From Gemmatimonadota bacterium (lineage in GTDB: Bacteria > Gemmatimonadota > Gemmatimonadetes > Gemmatimonadales > Gemmatimonadaceae), in contig JAQBPZ010000070.1 of assembly GCA_028287225.1 (NCBI GenBank), forward strand, positions 1 through 16,716: a DNA stretch of 16,716 bases. Reading direction: 5' to 3'. The position numbers and the translations under genes were made by a program. The notes under the pieces were generated by a model that saw only the letters and a program-made list of their open reading frames with translations, searched no databases and was not told the DNA's origin. Below, one piece after another: positions 1 through 6,867 of the stretch. How positions within the stretch are numbered: the first letter of the stretch is position 1; each line of letters opens with the position of its first letter.

Positions 1-2
1 GC

Positions 3-137
3 GCGATGTACATCACCGAGCGTTGGCTCGGTGGGCTCCTCACCAACTTCCAGACGGTCAAGAAGCAGCTCCGTCGCATGAAGGAGCTCGAGGCCGGATC
101 GGCCGAGGGCGGTGAGTGGGCGAACTACACGAAGTAA
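3..137 (+). CDS. rpsB: 30S ribosomal protein S2, internal segment up to an in-frame stop (5' end outside window)
   Basis: This is the middle of ribosomal protein S2, which binds the head/body junction of the 30S subunit. The frame is open from the window edge and reads AMYITERWLGGLLTNF, matching the conserved RWLGG(M/L)LTN segment around residue 95 of S2, so roughly 90 N-terminal residues lie upstream of the window. It continues through the first helix of the S2 coiled-coil hairpin (QTVKKQLRRMKELE) and then meets TAA at 135-137. The S2 alignment resumes in the same frame immediately after the stop (ERLMMTREKEKL), so this is one gene interrupted by a nonsense codon rather than a natural C-terminus. 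A sequencing or assembly error is most likely; a genuinely split or readthrough gene is the alternative. Confidence 0.85.
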   Translation, partial: AMYITERWLGGLLTNFQTVKKQLRRMKELEAGSAEGGEWANYTK

Positions 138-146
138 GAGCGCCTC

Positions 147-668
147 ATGATGACGCGCGAGAAGGAGAAGCTCTCCAAGTACCTGAACGGTATCCGGAGC
201 CTCACGCGCACCCCGGGCCTCATGTTCGTCGTCGACGCGAAGAAGGAGAAGATCGCCGTCGCCGAGGCCAACAAGCTCGGCATCCCGATCATCTCGATCG
301 TCGACACGAACGCCGACCCGGACCTCATCACGGTCCCGATCGCCGGCAACGACGACGCGATCCGCTCCGTGGAGCTGATCACCCGTGCCATCGCCGACAC
401 GATCGCCGAGGCACGCCGTGAGATCCCGTCGCGCGACGAGGGCGAGGAAGGGAAGGAAGGCGAGATGACGTACAGCTCCGAGCGTGGCACCGAGGCCGCC
501 GGTCGTGGTGATCGTGGCGACCGTGGTGGCGAGGGCGACCGCAAGCGCCGTCCGCGCCGCCGCCGGGCCAAGCCCGATGCGATCGCGGCCCACCTGAAGG
601 GAGCCGAGGGGGAAGCCGGCGCCGAGGGTGCTGAAGGCGAGCCGGCTGGCGAGGACGCGGCCGAGTAG
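147..668 (+). CDS. rpsB: 30S ribosomal protein S2, C-terminal segment with long charged tail
   Basis: This continues S2 in the same frame as 3-137. If the TAA at 135-137 is an error, the two segments form one coding sequence ending at TAG 666-668. The first ATG after the stop is at 147, with an AAGAG purine run 5' of it, so reinitiation is conceivable. Conserved S2 blocks are visible: the second coiled-coil helix (MTREKEKLSKYLNGI), PGLMFVVDAKKEKIAVAEANKLGIPIIS-type beta strands, the IVDTNADPD motif and the PGNDDAIRS-like block (here IAGNDDAIRS). After EARREIP, where E. coli S2 is nearly finished, about 80 more residues follow: an acidic patch, a GRGDRGDRGG run, an RRPRRRR cluster and an Ala/Glu/Gly-rich end. 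The core identification is secure; the role of the tail is unknown. Confidence 0.9.
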   Translation: MMTREKEKLSKYLNGIRSLTRTPGLMFVVDAKKEKIAVAEANKLGIPIISIVDTNADPDLITVPIAGNDDAIRSVELITRAIADTIAEARREIPSRDEGEEGKEGEMTYSSERGTEAAGRGDRGDRGGEGDRKRRPRRRRAKPDAIAAHLKGAEGEAGAEGAEGEPAGEDAAE

Positions 669-679
669 GTGCTGGTGAA

Positions 680-720
680 CGGGCTGGCGCTCGGGTCCGC
701 AGGGACGCGTCGCCAGCCCG
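680..720 (+). terminator. 10-bp inverted repeat after rpsB
   Basis: CGGGCTGGCG (680-689) and CGCCAGCCCG (711-720) are perfect reverse complements separated by 21 bases. The repeat starts 11 bases after the rpsB stop. There is no T-run directly after it, so it is better read as a 3'-end or attenuation hairpin than as a classic intrinsic terminator. Confidence 0.5.
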
Positions 721-742
721 CGTTCGATACGCTACCATTCAG

Positions 743-770
743 ACGCCGCCGGCCCGCCCGGCGGCGTTTC
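743..770 (+). terminator. GC-rich hairpin with short T-run between rpsB and tsf (possible attenuator)
   Basis: ACGCCGCCGG (743-752) pairs perfectly with CCGGCGGCGT (758-767) around a 5-base loop, and TTTC follows. It sits 27 bases before the tsf start. A terminator or attenuator between rpsB and tsf that lowers EF-Ts expression relative to S2 is known in E. coli; the same role here is inference. The U-tract is short, so termination is probably partial. Confidence 0.5.
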
Positions 771-796
771 CACGACAGATAAGGAAAGTGCGAGCA

Positions 797-1672
797 ATGG
801 CTGCCTACACCGCCAAGGACGTTTCCACGCTGCGCCAGCGTACGCAGGCCGGCATGATGGATTGCAAGAAGGCGCTCGAGGAGAGCGCGGGGGACATGGA
901 GCAGGCCGTCGAGTGGCTGCGGAAGAAGGGCATCGCGCGCGGTGAGAACCGCGCCGGCCGCGCCGCCTCCGAGGGCAAGGTCGTGGCCGTCGCCAGCCCG
1001 GATGGCAAGTCGGGCGCGATCGTGGAGCTCAACTCCGAGACGGACTTCGTGGCGCGCAACGACGTGTTCGGCCAGACGGCCGAGCGCATCGCCGCCGCGC
1101 TGCTCGCCGATGCCAGCCAGGACGGCGTGGTGGCGAACGCGGAGCAGTCGCCGCTGATGAGCGCGCGCTTCGGCGATGCGGGCTCGCTCCAGGAGCACCT
1201 GAAGCAGTTCACCGGCACCATCGGCGAGAACATCGTGCTGCGCCGCTACGCCCGCTTCAGCGGGTCGGGTGCGGTCGGCTCGTACGTCCACCACAACGGC
1301 AAGGTCGGCGCGCTCGTCGAGCTGGCCGGCATCACCGGGGAAGCGGGCATCCAGCTGGCCCGCACCATCGCCGAGCACATCACGGCCGGCGTGCCCACGG
1401 TGCCCGTCGCAGTGAATCGCGAGGACGTGTCGAGCGAGCTGGTGGACCGCGAGCGCCGCATCTTCTCCGAGCAGGCCGCCGCCAGCGGCAAGCCGGCGAA
1501 CATCATCGAGAAGATGGTGTCGGGCCGCATCGACAAGTACTACAAGGAGGTCACCCTCGTCGACCAGCCCTGGGTGCGCGACGACAGCAAGTCCATCGCC
1601 GACCTCGTGACGGCGGCCGGCAGCGGGGCTTCCATCCGCCGGTTCGCGCGCTTCCAGATCGGACAGGAGTAG
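797..1672 (+). CDS. tsf: Elongation factor Ts
   Basis: EF-Ts is the nucleotide exchange factor that regenerates EF-Tu-GTP. The product is 291 aa, close to the usual 280-295. The N-terminal UBA-like domain carries the signature LRQRTQAGMMDCKKAL (residues 12-27), and the second signature ETDFVARND (81-89) contains the TDFV segment that contacts EF-Tu. The core then continues to the C-terminal helical module (ERRIFSEQAAASGKPANIIEKM region). The ATG at 797 is chosen because the protein then begins MAAYTAKDV like the family and AAGGA (781-785) lies 11 bases upstream. A GTG at 788 would start inside the purine run, only 2 bases from it. It follows rpsB and two hairpins and precedes pyrH by 6 bases, the classic bacterial order. 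Confidence 0.97.
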   Translation: MAAYTAKDVSTLRQRTQAGMMDCKKALEESAGDMEQAVEWLRKKGIARGENRAGRAASEGKVVAVASPDGKSGAIVELNSETDFVARNDVFGQTAERIAAALLADASQDGVVANAEQSPLMSARFGDAGSLQEHLKQFTGTIGENIVLRRYARFSGSGAVGSYVHHNGKVGALVELAGITGEAGIQLARTIAEHITAGVPTVPVAVNREDVSSELVDRERRIFSEQAAASGKPANIIEKMVSGRIDKYYKEVTLVDQPWVRDDSKSIADLVTAAGSGASIRRFARFQIGQE

Positions 1673-1678
1673 GAGAAC

Positions 1679-2392
1679 GTGGCCGAGCTTCGTTATCCCA
1701 GGGTGCTGCTCAAGATCTCCGGTGAGGCGCTCGCCGGGGAACGGGGCTTCGGCTTCGACTTCGAGACCATCACGCGCATCGCCGACGAGATCCAGGCGGT
1801 GAAGCAGCTGGGGGCGTCGCTCGGCCTCGTCATCGGCGGCGGCAACATCGTCCGTGGCTCGCAGATCTCCAAGATGGGGATGGACCGGGTCAGCGCCGAC
1901 TACATGGGGATGCTCGGCACGGTCATCAACGCGCTGGCCGTGCAGGACGTCCTCGAGCGCAAGGGCATGCAGACGCGCGTCATGACCGCCATCCGGATGG
2001 AGGAGCTGGCCGAGCCCTACATCCGGCGGCGCGCCATGCGGCACTTCGAGAAGGGGCGCATCGTCATCTTTGCCGCCGGCACGGGCAACCCTTACTTTAG
2101 CACGGACACCGCCGCCGTCCTGCGCGCCATCCAGATGAAGGCGCAGGTGATCATCAAGGCGACGAGCGTCGACGGCGTGTACTCGGCCGATCCCAAGATC
2201 AATCCCGACGCCACGCTGTACGAAGAGATCAGCTACCGCGACGTGATGCTCGAGGAGCTCAAGGTGATGGACCAGACCGCCGTGACGCTCAGCAAGGAGA
2301 ACTCCCTGCCGCTGATCGTGCTGAACATCCGTAAACCAGGTGCGATCGCCGCGGCAGTGCGTGGTGAGCGCATCGGCACCCTCGTCAGATGA
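1679..2392 (+). CDS. pyrH: UMP kinase
   Basis: UMP kinase phosphorylates UMP to UDP using ATP; bacterial PyrH is a hexameric amino-acid-kinase-family enzyme sensitive to GTP and UTP. The 237-aa product has the N-terminal LLKISGEAL loop (K12, G15, E16), the glycine-rich GGGNIVRG (53-60), the DYMGMLGTVINALA block (74-87) typical of PyrH, the AAGTGNPYFSTDTAA substrate-binding segment (132-146) and KATSVDGVYSADP (160-172), where family members bind nucleotide. The start is GTG at 1679. A CAGGAG sequence in the end of tsf (1664-1669) gives a 9-base spacing, while the AGGAG at 1671-1675 would be only 3 bases away. The TGA stop overlaps the frr ATG (ATGA), suggesting translational coupling. Confidence 0.97.
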   Translation: MAELRYPRVLLKISGEALAGERGFGFDFETITRIADEIQAVKQLGASLGLVIGGGNIVRGSQISKMGMDRVSADYMGMLGTVINALAVQDVLERKGMQTRVMTAIRMEELAEPYIRRRAMRHFEKGRIVIFAAGTGNPYFSTDTAAVLRAIQMKAQVIIKATSVDGVYSADPKINPDATLYEEISYRDVMLEELKVMDQTAVTLSKENSLPLIVLNIRKPGAIAAAVRGERIGTLVR

Positions 2393-2943
2393 GCACAATT
2401 CCCCAGATCGTGAAGGACTGCCGGACGTCGATGGACAAGGGCCTCGAGTCCGCCAAGCGCGAGTTCGCCTCGGTGCGCTCCGGCAAGGCGTCGCCCAACA
2501 TGCTCGACACGGTCCGTGTCGAGATGTACGGGCAGATGATGGCCCTCAACCAGGTGGCCAGCGTCGCCGCACCGGAGCCGCGCACGCTGCTCGTCACCCC
2601 GTTCGACAAGGGGCAGGCGAAGGCCGTGGAGAAGGCGATCCGCGACTCCGACCTCGGCCTGGAGCCGTCCAACCAGTCCGGCACCATCCGCGTGCCGCTG
2701 CCGCAGATGAACGAGCAGCGCCGCAAGGAGCTGGTGAAGGTCATCCACAAGCTCGCGGAAGACGGCAAGATCGCCATCCGCCACGCGCGCACGCATGCGC
2801 GCGACGCGCTGAAGAAGCTCTCCGGCGTGAGCGAGGACGACGTGAAGCACGCCGAGAAGGACCTGCAGAAGGTCCATGACGACTACATCGGGAAGATCGA
2901 CGCGCTGATCAAGGCCAAAGAGGCCGAGATCATGGAAGTCTGA
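2389..2943 (+). CDS. frr: Ribosome recycling factor
   Basis: RRF, with EF-G, splits the post-termination ribosome and releases mRNA and tRNA. The product is 184 aa against 185 in E. coli. Family landmarks are the RSGKASPNMLD segment near residue 31, the domain II strands around MALNQVASVAAPEPRTLLVTPFD (about residues 50-74), the IRVPLPQMNEQRRKELVK signature (about 103-120), IAIRHARTHARD and the closing KHAEKDLQKVHDDYIGKID helix. ATG at 2389 overlaps the pyrH stop by 4 bases, so it probably relies on coupled translation; no separate strong Shine-Dalgarno sequence is evident. In many bacteria uppS follows frr; here cdsA begins after only 20 bases. Confidence 0.97.
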   Translation: MSTIPQIVKDCRTSMDKGLESAKREFASVRSGKASPNMLDTVRVEMYGQMMALNQVASVAAPEPRTLLVTPFDKGQAKAVEKAIRDSDLGLEPSNQSGTIRVPLPQMNEQRRKELVKVIHKLAEDGKIAIRHARTHARDALKKLSGVSEDDVKHAEKDLQKVHDDYIGKIDALIKAKEAEIMEV

Positions 2944-2963
2944 CGCGGGCCGCTTCCGCGCCC

Positions 2964-3872
2964 ATGCCGGAGCTCGCGCTTCGCACCCTCTTCGCCGTCG
3001 TCGCCGCACCCCTCGCGCTCTGGATCGTGCTGGTGGGAGGGGCGCCGCTCGCCGCGCTCCTCGCCATCGTGTGCGCGCTCGGTGCCTGGGAGTTCTACCG
3101 GATCGCCCGCGCCGCGGGCCACAACCCGCTGTCCGACGCCGGCATCGCGCTGGCGGGGCTCGCGCCGCTCGCGATCCACGCCAGCTACCTCGGGGTGTTC
3201 ACCGTCCCGCCGGCCGCCGCCGCGCTCGTGGTGCTGCTGCTCCTCGGCGCGAGCATCTGGCTGCGCGGCGTGGAGGGCCGGCCCATCGCCGCGGTGGCCA
3301 CCACGCTGCTCGGCGTCGCCTATACCGCGGGCATGCTGGGCTTCGGGTACGCCATCCGCTACCACGACGTGGTGCGCGGCTATGACGACGTGGGCGCGCA
3401 TCACCTGGGTGCCGGCTGGCTCGCGCTGCGCGTCCCGCCCGGCGGCGCGCTGCTCGTGTTCCCCCTCGTGATCACCTGGGCCAGCGACATCGGCGCCTAC
3501 TTCGTCGGCCGCACGATCGGGGGACGCAAGCTCATCCCCTGGGTCAGCCCCGGAAAGACGGTCAGCGGGGCCGTCGGCGGGCTCGTGGCCAGCATGATCG
3601 TCTCGTGGGCATATGCCCGCTGGGTGCTCGTGCCCGTGGCGTCGCTCGGCTTCACGCCGTGGGGCGCGCTCCTGTTCGGGGCGCTCATCAGCGTCGCCGC
3701 GCAGGTCGGCGACCTGTTCGAGTCGCTGATCAAGCGCGAGAGCGGCGTGAAGGACTCCTCGCGGATCATTCCCGGACACGGGGGCATTCTGGACCGGTTC
3801 GACAGCCTGATCTTCGTGCTCCCGGTGGCCTATCTGCTGCTCGGGTGGCTGCCGCTCCCCGTGTTCCGGTGA
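2964..3872 (+). CDS. cdsA: Phosphatidate cytidylyltransferase (CDP-diacylglycerol synthase)
   Basis: CdsA makes CDP-diacylglycerol from phosphatidic acid and CTP at the inner membrane, the entry point to all phospholipid head groups. The 302-aa protein is strongly hydrophobic, with several membrane segments (for example residues 7-40, 59-100, 108-130, 161-180, 206-245, 281-296). The family signature is present: TWASDIGAYFVG (171-182, D175), VSPGKTVSGAVGG (194-206, K198), VGDLFES (248-254, D250) and the C-terminal KDSSRIIPGHGGILDRFDS (263-281) with D264, D277 and D280. Residues about 132-160 form a longer hydrophilic loop than I would expect. The start ATG 2964 lacks a recognisable Shine-Dalgarno sequence. 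The TGA overlaps the GTG of dxr (GTGA). Confidence 0.95.
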   Translation: MPELALRTLFAVVAAPLALWIVLVGGAPLAALLAIVCALGAWEFYRIARAAGHNPLSDAGIALAGLAPLAIHASYLGVFTVPPAAAALVVLLLLGASIWLRGVEGRPIAAVATTLLGVAYTAGMLGFGYAIRYHDVVRGYDDVGAHHLGAGWLALRVPPGGALLVFPLVITWASDIGAYFVGRTIGGRKLIPWVSPGKTVSGAVGGLVASMIVSWAYARWVLVPVASLGFTPWGALLFGALISVAAQVGDLFESLIKRESGVKDSSRIIPGHGGILDRFDSLIFVLPVAYLLLGWLPLPVFR

Positions 3873-4996
3873 CCGTTCGGGGGATCGCGATCCTGGGCTC
3901 CACCGGATCGATCGGCACCACGGCGCTGACCGTGCTGGATCGACATCGCGACCGGTTCCGCGTCGCCGCGCTCACCGCCTTCTCCAACGACGCGCTCCTG
4001 GCGGCGCAGGCCGCGCGCTTCGAGCCAGGCTTCGTGGGCCTGGTGGGCGACGCCCAGAAGTGCGGTCCCGGGTGGAGCGCCGGCGAAGGCTGCCTCATCG
4101 AGGCGGCCACGCGGGACGACGTCGACATCGTGCTCAACGCGGTGGTCGGCTCCGCCGGTCTCGGCGCCACCATGGCGGCCCTCGACTCGGGCAAGCGCGT
4201 CGCGCTGGCGAACAAGGAATCGCTCGTGATGGCCGGCGACCTCGTGATGGAGGCGGCGCGCCTGGGCGGCGGGGAGCTCGTGCCGGTGGACAGCGAGCAC
4301 AGCGCGATTCTCCAGTGCCTCGCGGGCCGGCCCGCCTCCGAAGTGCGTCGGCTGGTGCTCACCGCCTCGGGGGGGCCGTTCCGCGACTGGGACGCGGGTC
4401 GGCTGGCCAACGCCACGCTGGCGGACGCGCTGCGGCACCCGACCTGGCGCATGGGCCGCAAGATCTCCGTGGACAGCGCGACGCTGGCCAACAAGGCGCT
4501 CGAGGTCATCGAGGCGCACTATCTGTTCGGCGTGCCGTACGACCGCATCGAGGTCGTGGTGCACCCGCAGAGCGTCGTGCACTCCTTCGTGGAGTTCGTG
4601 GATGGCAGCGTGCTCGCCCAGATGGGCGTGCCGAGCATGGAGCTGCCCATCCTCTATGCGCTCACGCATCCGGACCGTGTCGCCGACAGCGGGGTACCGG
4701 AGTTCGATCCGGTCGCGCTCTCGCCGCTCACCTTCGAGCCGGTGCGGCGCGACGCGTTTCCCTGTCTCGACCTGGGCATCCAGGCGGGACGGAGCGGACG
4801 CGCCGCCCCGGCGGTCTTCAACGCCGCGAACGAACAGGCCGTCGCCCTCTTCCTGGGCGGCACCATCCGGTTCGCCGACATCGCGCGGGCCGTCGAGAGC
4901 GCGCTCGCGCAGCTCGGCGGACTGCCGGGCGGCACCCGCGACGACATCCTCGCCGCCGACGCCTCGGCGCGGCGCCACGTGCAGGAGCTCTACTGA
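3869..4996 (+). CDS. dxr: 1-deoxy-D-xylulose 5-phosphate reductoisomerase
   Basis: DXR converts DXP to MEP with NADPH, the committed step of the MEP isoprenoid pathway. The 375-aa product (E. coli 398) begins MTVRGIAILGSTGSIG; G10-S-T-G-S-I-G16 is the NADPH-binding loop. NKESLV follows at 115-120. Metal ligands appear at D141 and E143 in PVDSEHSA and at E212 in the segment ISVDSATLANKALEVIEAHY (199-218), whose K209 is also conserved. SGGPFRDW (167-174) and HPQSVVHSF are further family blocks. GTG 3869 is chosen because it places the Rossmann loop at the normal distance from the N-terminus and creates the 4-base overlap with cdsA. The same frame is open further upstream, but that stretch is cdsA read out of phase. 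Confidence 0.96.
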   Translation: MTVRGIAILGSTGSIGTTALTVLDRHRDRFRVAALTAFSNDALLAAQAARFEPGFVGLVGDAQKCGPGWSAGEGCLIEAATRDDVDIVLNAVVGSAGLGATMAALDSGKRVALANKESLVMAGDLVMEAARLGGGELVPVDSEHSAILQCLAGRPASEVRRLVLTASGGPFRDWDAGRLANATLADALRHPTWRMGRKISVDSATLANKALEVIEAHYLFGVPYDRIEVVVHPQSVVHSFVEFVDGSVLAQMGVPSMELPILYALTHPDRVADSGVPEFDPVALSPLTFEPVRRDAFPCLDLGIQAGRSGRAAPAVFNAANEQAVALFLGGTIRFADIARAVESALAQLGGLPGGTRDDILAADASARRHVQELY

Positions 4997-6420
4997 TGCT
5001 CGCAGTTCTCTCGCCTCTCATCGTCTTCGGCCTCGTGATCTTCATCCACGAGCTGGGACACTTCATCGCGGCGAAGCTCACCGGCGTCTACGCGCCGCGC
5101 TTCTCCGTGGGCTTCGGCCCGGCCCTGTTCCGCAAGCGCCACGGCGAGACCGAGTACGTGCTCGCGATGCTGCCCCTCGGCGGCTACGTGCGCATGGCCT
5201 CGCGGCACGACGCCGAGACGGCGTTCATCGAGGGCGGCGAGGAGACGGATGGCCTGAAGCCGGGCGACGCCGGCTACGATGCCGAGGCGATGATGCCGTT
5301 CGGGCCGAAGCCGGTGCCCGAGAGCCGGTGGTTCGAGTCCAAGTCGCTCGCGGCACGGCTGTTCATCATGATCGCGGGCGTCACGATGAACTTCATCCTG
5401 GCGTTCCTGATCTACACCGGGCTGCATCTCGCGTTCGGCCGCCCGGTGGTGGCCACGCGCGTGGTGGGCGAGGTGCGCGGCCCGCTCGCGGCCTCGTCGC
5501 TCGTGCAGCTGCGCGCCGGGGACACGATCACCGCGGTGAACGGGCAGCCGGTGGCGACGTGGAACGACATCGTGGAGCGCATCGAGTCGGCCCCGCCCGG
5601 CACCCTGACGCTCCGCACGCAGCGCGGCGAGCTCGGGATTCCGGTGGGCACGGGCAGCGATCCGAAGCCGGACGCGATCCTCGAGGCGGTCGACTTCTTC
5701 CGGGCGCCGGTGATCGGCCAGGTGCTGCCGGGGAGCGCCGCGCTCAAGGCCGGCCTCGCGGTCGGCGACACCGTCGTGAGCATCGGGCACCAGCCCATCC
5801 ACAGCTGGCAGGAGCTCGTGGGGCACGTGGGCCCCGCGGCGGGGCAGGACCTGGCGTTCGAGGTCCGGCGTGGCGGCCGCGTGGTGCCCCTCACGCTGCG
5901 GCCGGTGGCGACACAGGAGGTGGACCCGCAGACGAAGGCGACCCGCACGGTCGGCAAGATCGGCGCGGGGATCGCCGACGCCAGCATCCGCGAGCCGGTC
6001 TCCATCGGCGACGCCGTGAAGGGCGGGGCGCAGAAGACCTGGCAGGTGGCCACGGGGATCGTGGACGTCGTGAAGCGGCTCGCCACCCGGTCGGTGTCGG
6101 TCCGGGAGCTGGGCGGCCCCATCGCGATCACGCGGGCGTCGGTGGAGGCGGGGCAGGCGGGGCTCGCGAGCATCCTGCTGCTCGTGGCCGCGCTGAGCAT
6201 CAACGTGGCGGTGCTGAACCTGCTGCCCATCCCGATCCTGGACGGCGGCCAGATCCTGATCAACATCGCCGAGGCGCTGAAGGGCTCGCCGTTCAGCGCC
6301 CGGTCGCGCGAGTACATCCTCCGCGTGGGCCTGGGCGCCATCCTGCTGATCTTCGCGATGTCCACGTTCAACGACGTGGTGAAGCTGTTCCGGGATGTGG
6401 GGGGGCGGCTGTTCGGATGA
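4996..6420 (+). CDS. rseP: RIP metalloprotease RseP (site-2 protease, M50 family)
   Basis: RseP is an inner-membrane zinc protease that cleaves transmembrane segments such as anti-sigma factors and signal-peptide remnants. The 474-aa product has HELGH at residues 18-22 inside the first membrane helix (H18, E19, H22) and the third zinc-ligand motif in NLLPIPILDGGQI (408-420, D416). Other membrane helices lie near 119-147, 389-410 and 440-456. Two PDZ domains are visible (about 155-215 and 235-305), the arrangement typical of RseP in Gram-negative bacteria. The segment LGGYVRM (61-67) matches the conserved membrane-reentrant strand. After it, residues 68-110 form an acidic insert longer than usual. 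ATG 4996 overlaps the dxr stop by one base (TGATG). It closes the first gene cluster; bamA, a frequent downstream neighbour, is not here. Confidence 0.95.
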   Translation: MLAVLSPLIVFGLVIFIHELGHFIAAKLTGVYAPRFSVGFGPALFRKRHGETEYVLAMLPLGGYVRMASRHDAETAFIEGGEETDGLKPGDAGYDAEAMMPFGPKPVPESRWFESKSLAARLFIMIAGVTMNFILAFLIYTGLHLAFGRPVVATRVVGEVRGPLAASSLVQLRAGDTITAVNGQPVATWNDIVERIESAPPGTLTLRTQRGELGIPVGTGSDPKPDAILEAVDFFRAPVIGQVLPGSAALKAGLAVGDTVVSIGHQPIHSWQELVGHVGPAAGQDLAFEVRRGGRVVPLTLRPVATQEVDPQTKATRTVGKIGAGIADASIREPVSIGDAVKGGAQKTWQVATGIVDVVKRLATRSVSVRELGGPIAITRASVEAGQAGLASILLLVAALSINVAVLNLLPIPILDGGQILINIAEALKGSPFSARSREYILRVGLGAILLIFAMSTFNDVVKLFRDVGGRLFG

Positions 6421-6430
6421 CGGCCTGACG

Positions 6431-6508
6431 GGCGTTTGCGGTGAGCGGTGAGCGGTCAGACCTCGGGACGCTTCTACCGCCAACGGCTCACCGCTCGCCG
6501 CAAACGCC
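6431..6508. repeat. Intergenic palindromic element, copy A (REP/BIME-like)
   Basis: The left arm GGCGTTTGCGG(T)GAGCGGTGAGC (6431-6453) pairs with the right arm ending GCCGCAAACGCC (6486-6508) at 22 of 23 positions, around a central segment of about 32 bases. It starts 10 bases after the rseP stop. Read on the minus strand, its first 57 bases match copy B (15998-16054) at 46 of 57 positions without gaps, including GCGGTAGAAGC and CTGACCGC in the centre. The conserved middle shows that these are homologous elements and not two chance terminators. It lies upstream of the rpsO promoter and may also act as a 3'-end stabiliser or terminator for the rseP operon. Confidence 0.8.
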
Positions 6509-6526
6509 GTTGACGAGGAAGACCCC

Positions 6527-6555
6527 TTTACACCCGCCTCTCAGTTCGCTAAGTT
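6527..6555 (+). promoter_or_regulatory. Probable sigma70-type promoter for rpsO
   Basis: TTTACA (6527-6532) and TAAGTT (6550-6555) are separated by exactly 17 bases. The -35 box matches TTGACA at 5 of 6 positions; the -10 box is weaker. A start about 7 bases downstream would give a leader of roughly 29 bases before the rpsO ATG. It lies in the AT-richest stretch of this intergenic region. Confidence 0.5.
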
Positions 6556-6590
6556 ACACGGCTCAACCAATTTGCAGACGCCCAAAGGCC

Positions 6591-6851
6591 ATGGCTTTCG
6601 ATAACGCTCCGACGCTCGAGAAGTACAAGACGCACGAGACCGACACCGGCTCCGCGAGAGTTCAGGTCGCGCTCCTCACGGAGCGGATCAACTACCTCAC
6701 GGAGCACTTCCGGGCTCACAAGAAGGATCATCACGGGCGCCGCGGGCTGCTCAAGATGGTCGGTACGCGTCGCCGGCTGCTCAACTACATGAAGCGCACC
6801 GACATCGACGGGTATCGCGGTATCGTACAGGAGCTCGGTCTCCGGTATTAG
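6591..6851 (+). CDS. rpsO: 30S ribosomal protein S15
   Basis: S15 is a primary 16S rRNA-binding protein of the 30S platform and forms an intersubunit bridge. The 86-aa product matches the family along its length: DTGSARVQVALLTERINYL (residues 18-36), HFRAHKKDHHGRRGLLKMV (39-57, with the rRNA-binding HKKDHHSRRG-type motif) and the terminal RRRLLNYMKR...GLRY. ATG 6591 is chosen by family alignment; the open frame extends further upstream, but that part is the palindrome and promoter. AAAGG (6584-6588) is only 2 bases from the ATG, so the ribosome binding site is poor. rpsO-pnp is a widely conserved pair. Confidence 0.96.
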   Translation: MAFDNAPTLEKYKTHETDTGSARVQVALLTERINYLTEHFRAHKKDHHGRRGLLKMVGTRRRLLNYMKRTDIDGYRGIVQELGLRY

Positions 6852-6867
6852 GCAGGTCACAGGGCAT

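Noticed and set aside
788..796. GTG start three codons upstream for tsf
   Set aside because: It lies almost on top of the AAGGA purine run and adds residues not seen in EF-Ts.
125..2398. A 757-codon open frame on the minus strand opposite rpsB, tsf and pyrH
   Set aside because: It is the mirror of conserved + strand genes. High third-position GC suppresses stops on the opposite strand. The translation is low-complexity (His/Asp/Arg/Leu rich) and matches no family I recognise.
3605..3868. Upstream extension of the dxr reading frame
   Set aside because: The extra residues are cdsA read in another frame. GTG 3869 gives the normal DXR N-terminus and a 4-base overlap.
4990..6483. A 497-codon minus-strand frame opposite rseP, and others opposite dxr, ald, mreB and rodA
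   Set aside because: All are antisense shadows of recognisable genes, with no family motifs of their own.
6441..6590. N-terminal extension of rpsO by about 50 codons
   Set aside because: It would translate the palindrome and promoter, and S15 proteins start near the ATG at 6591.
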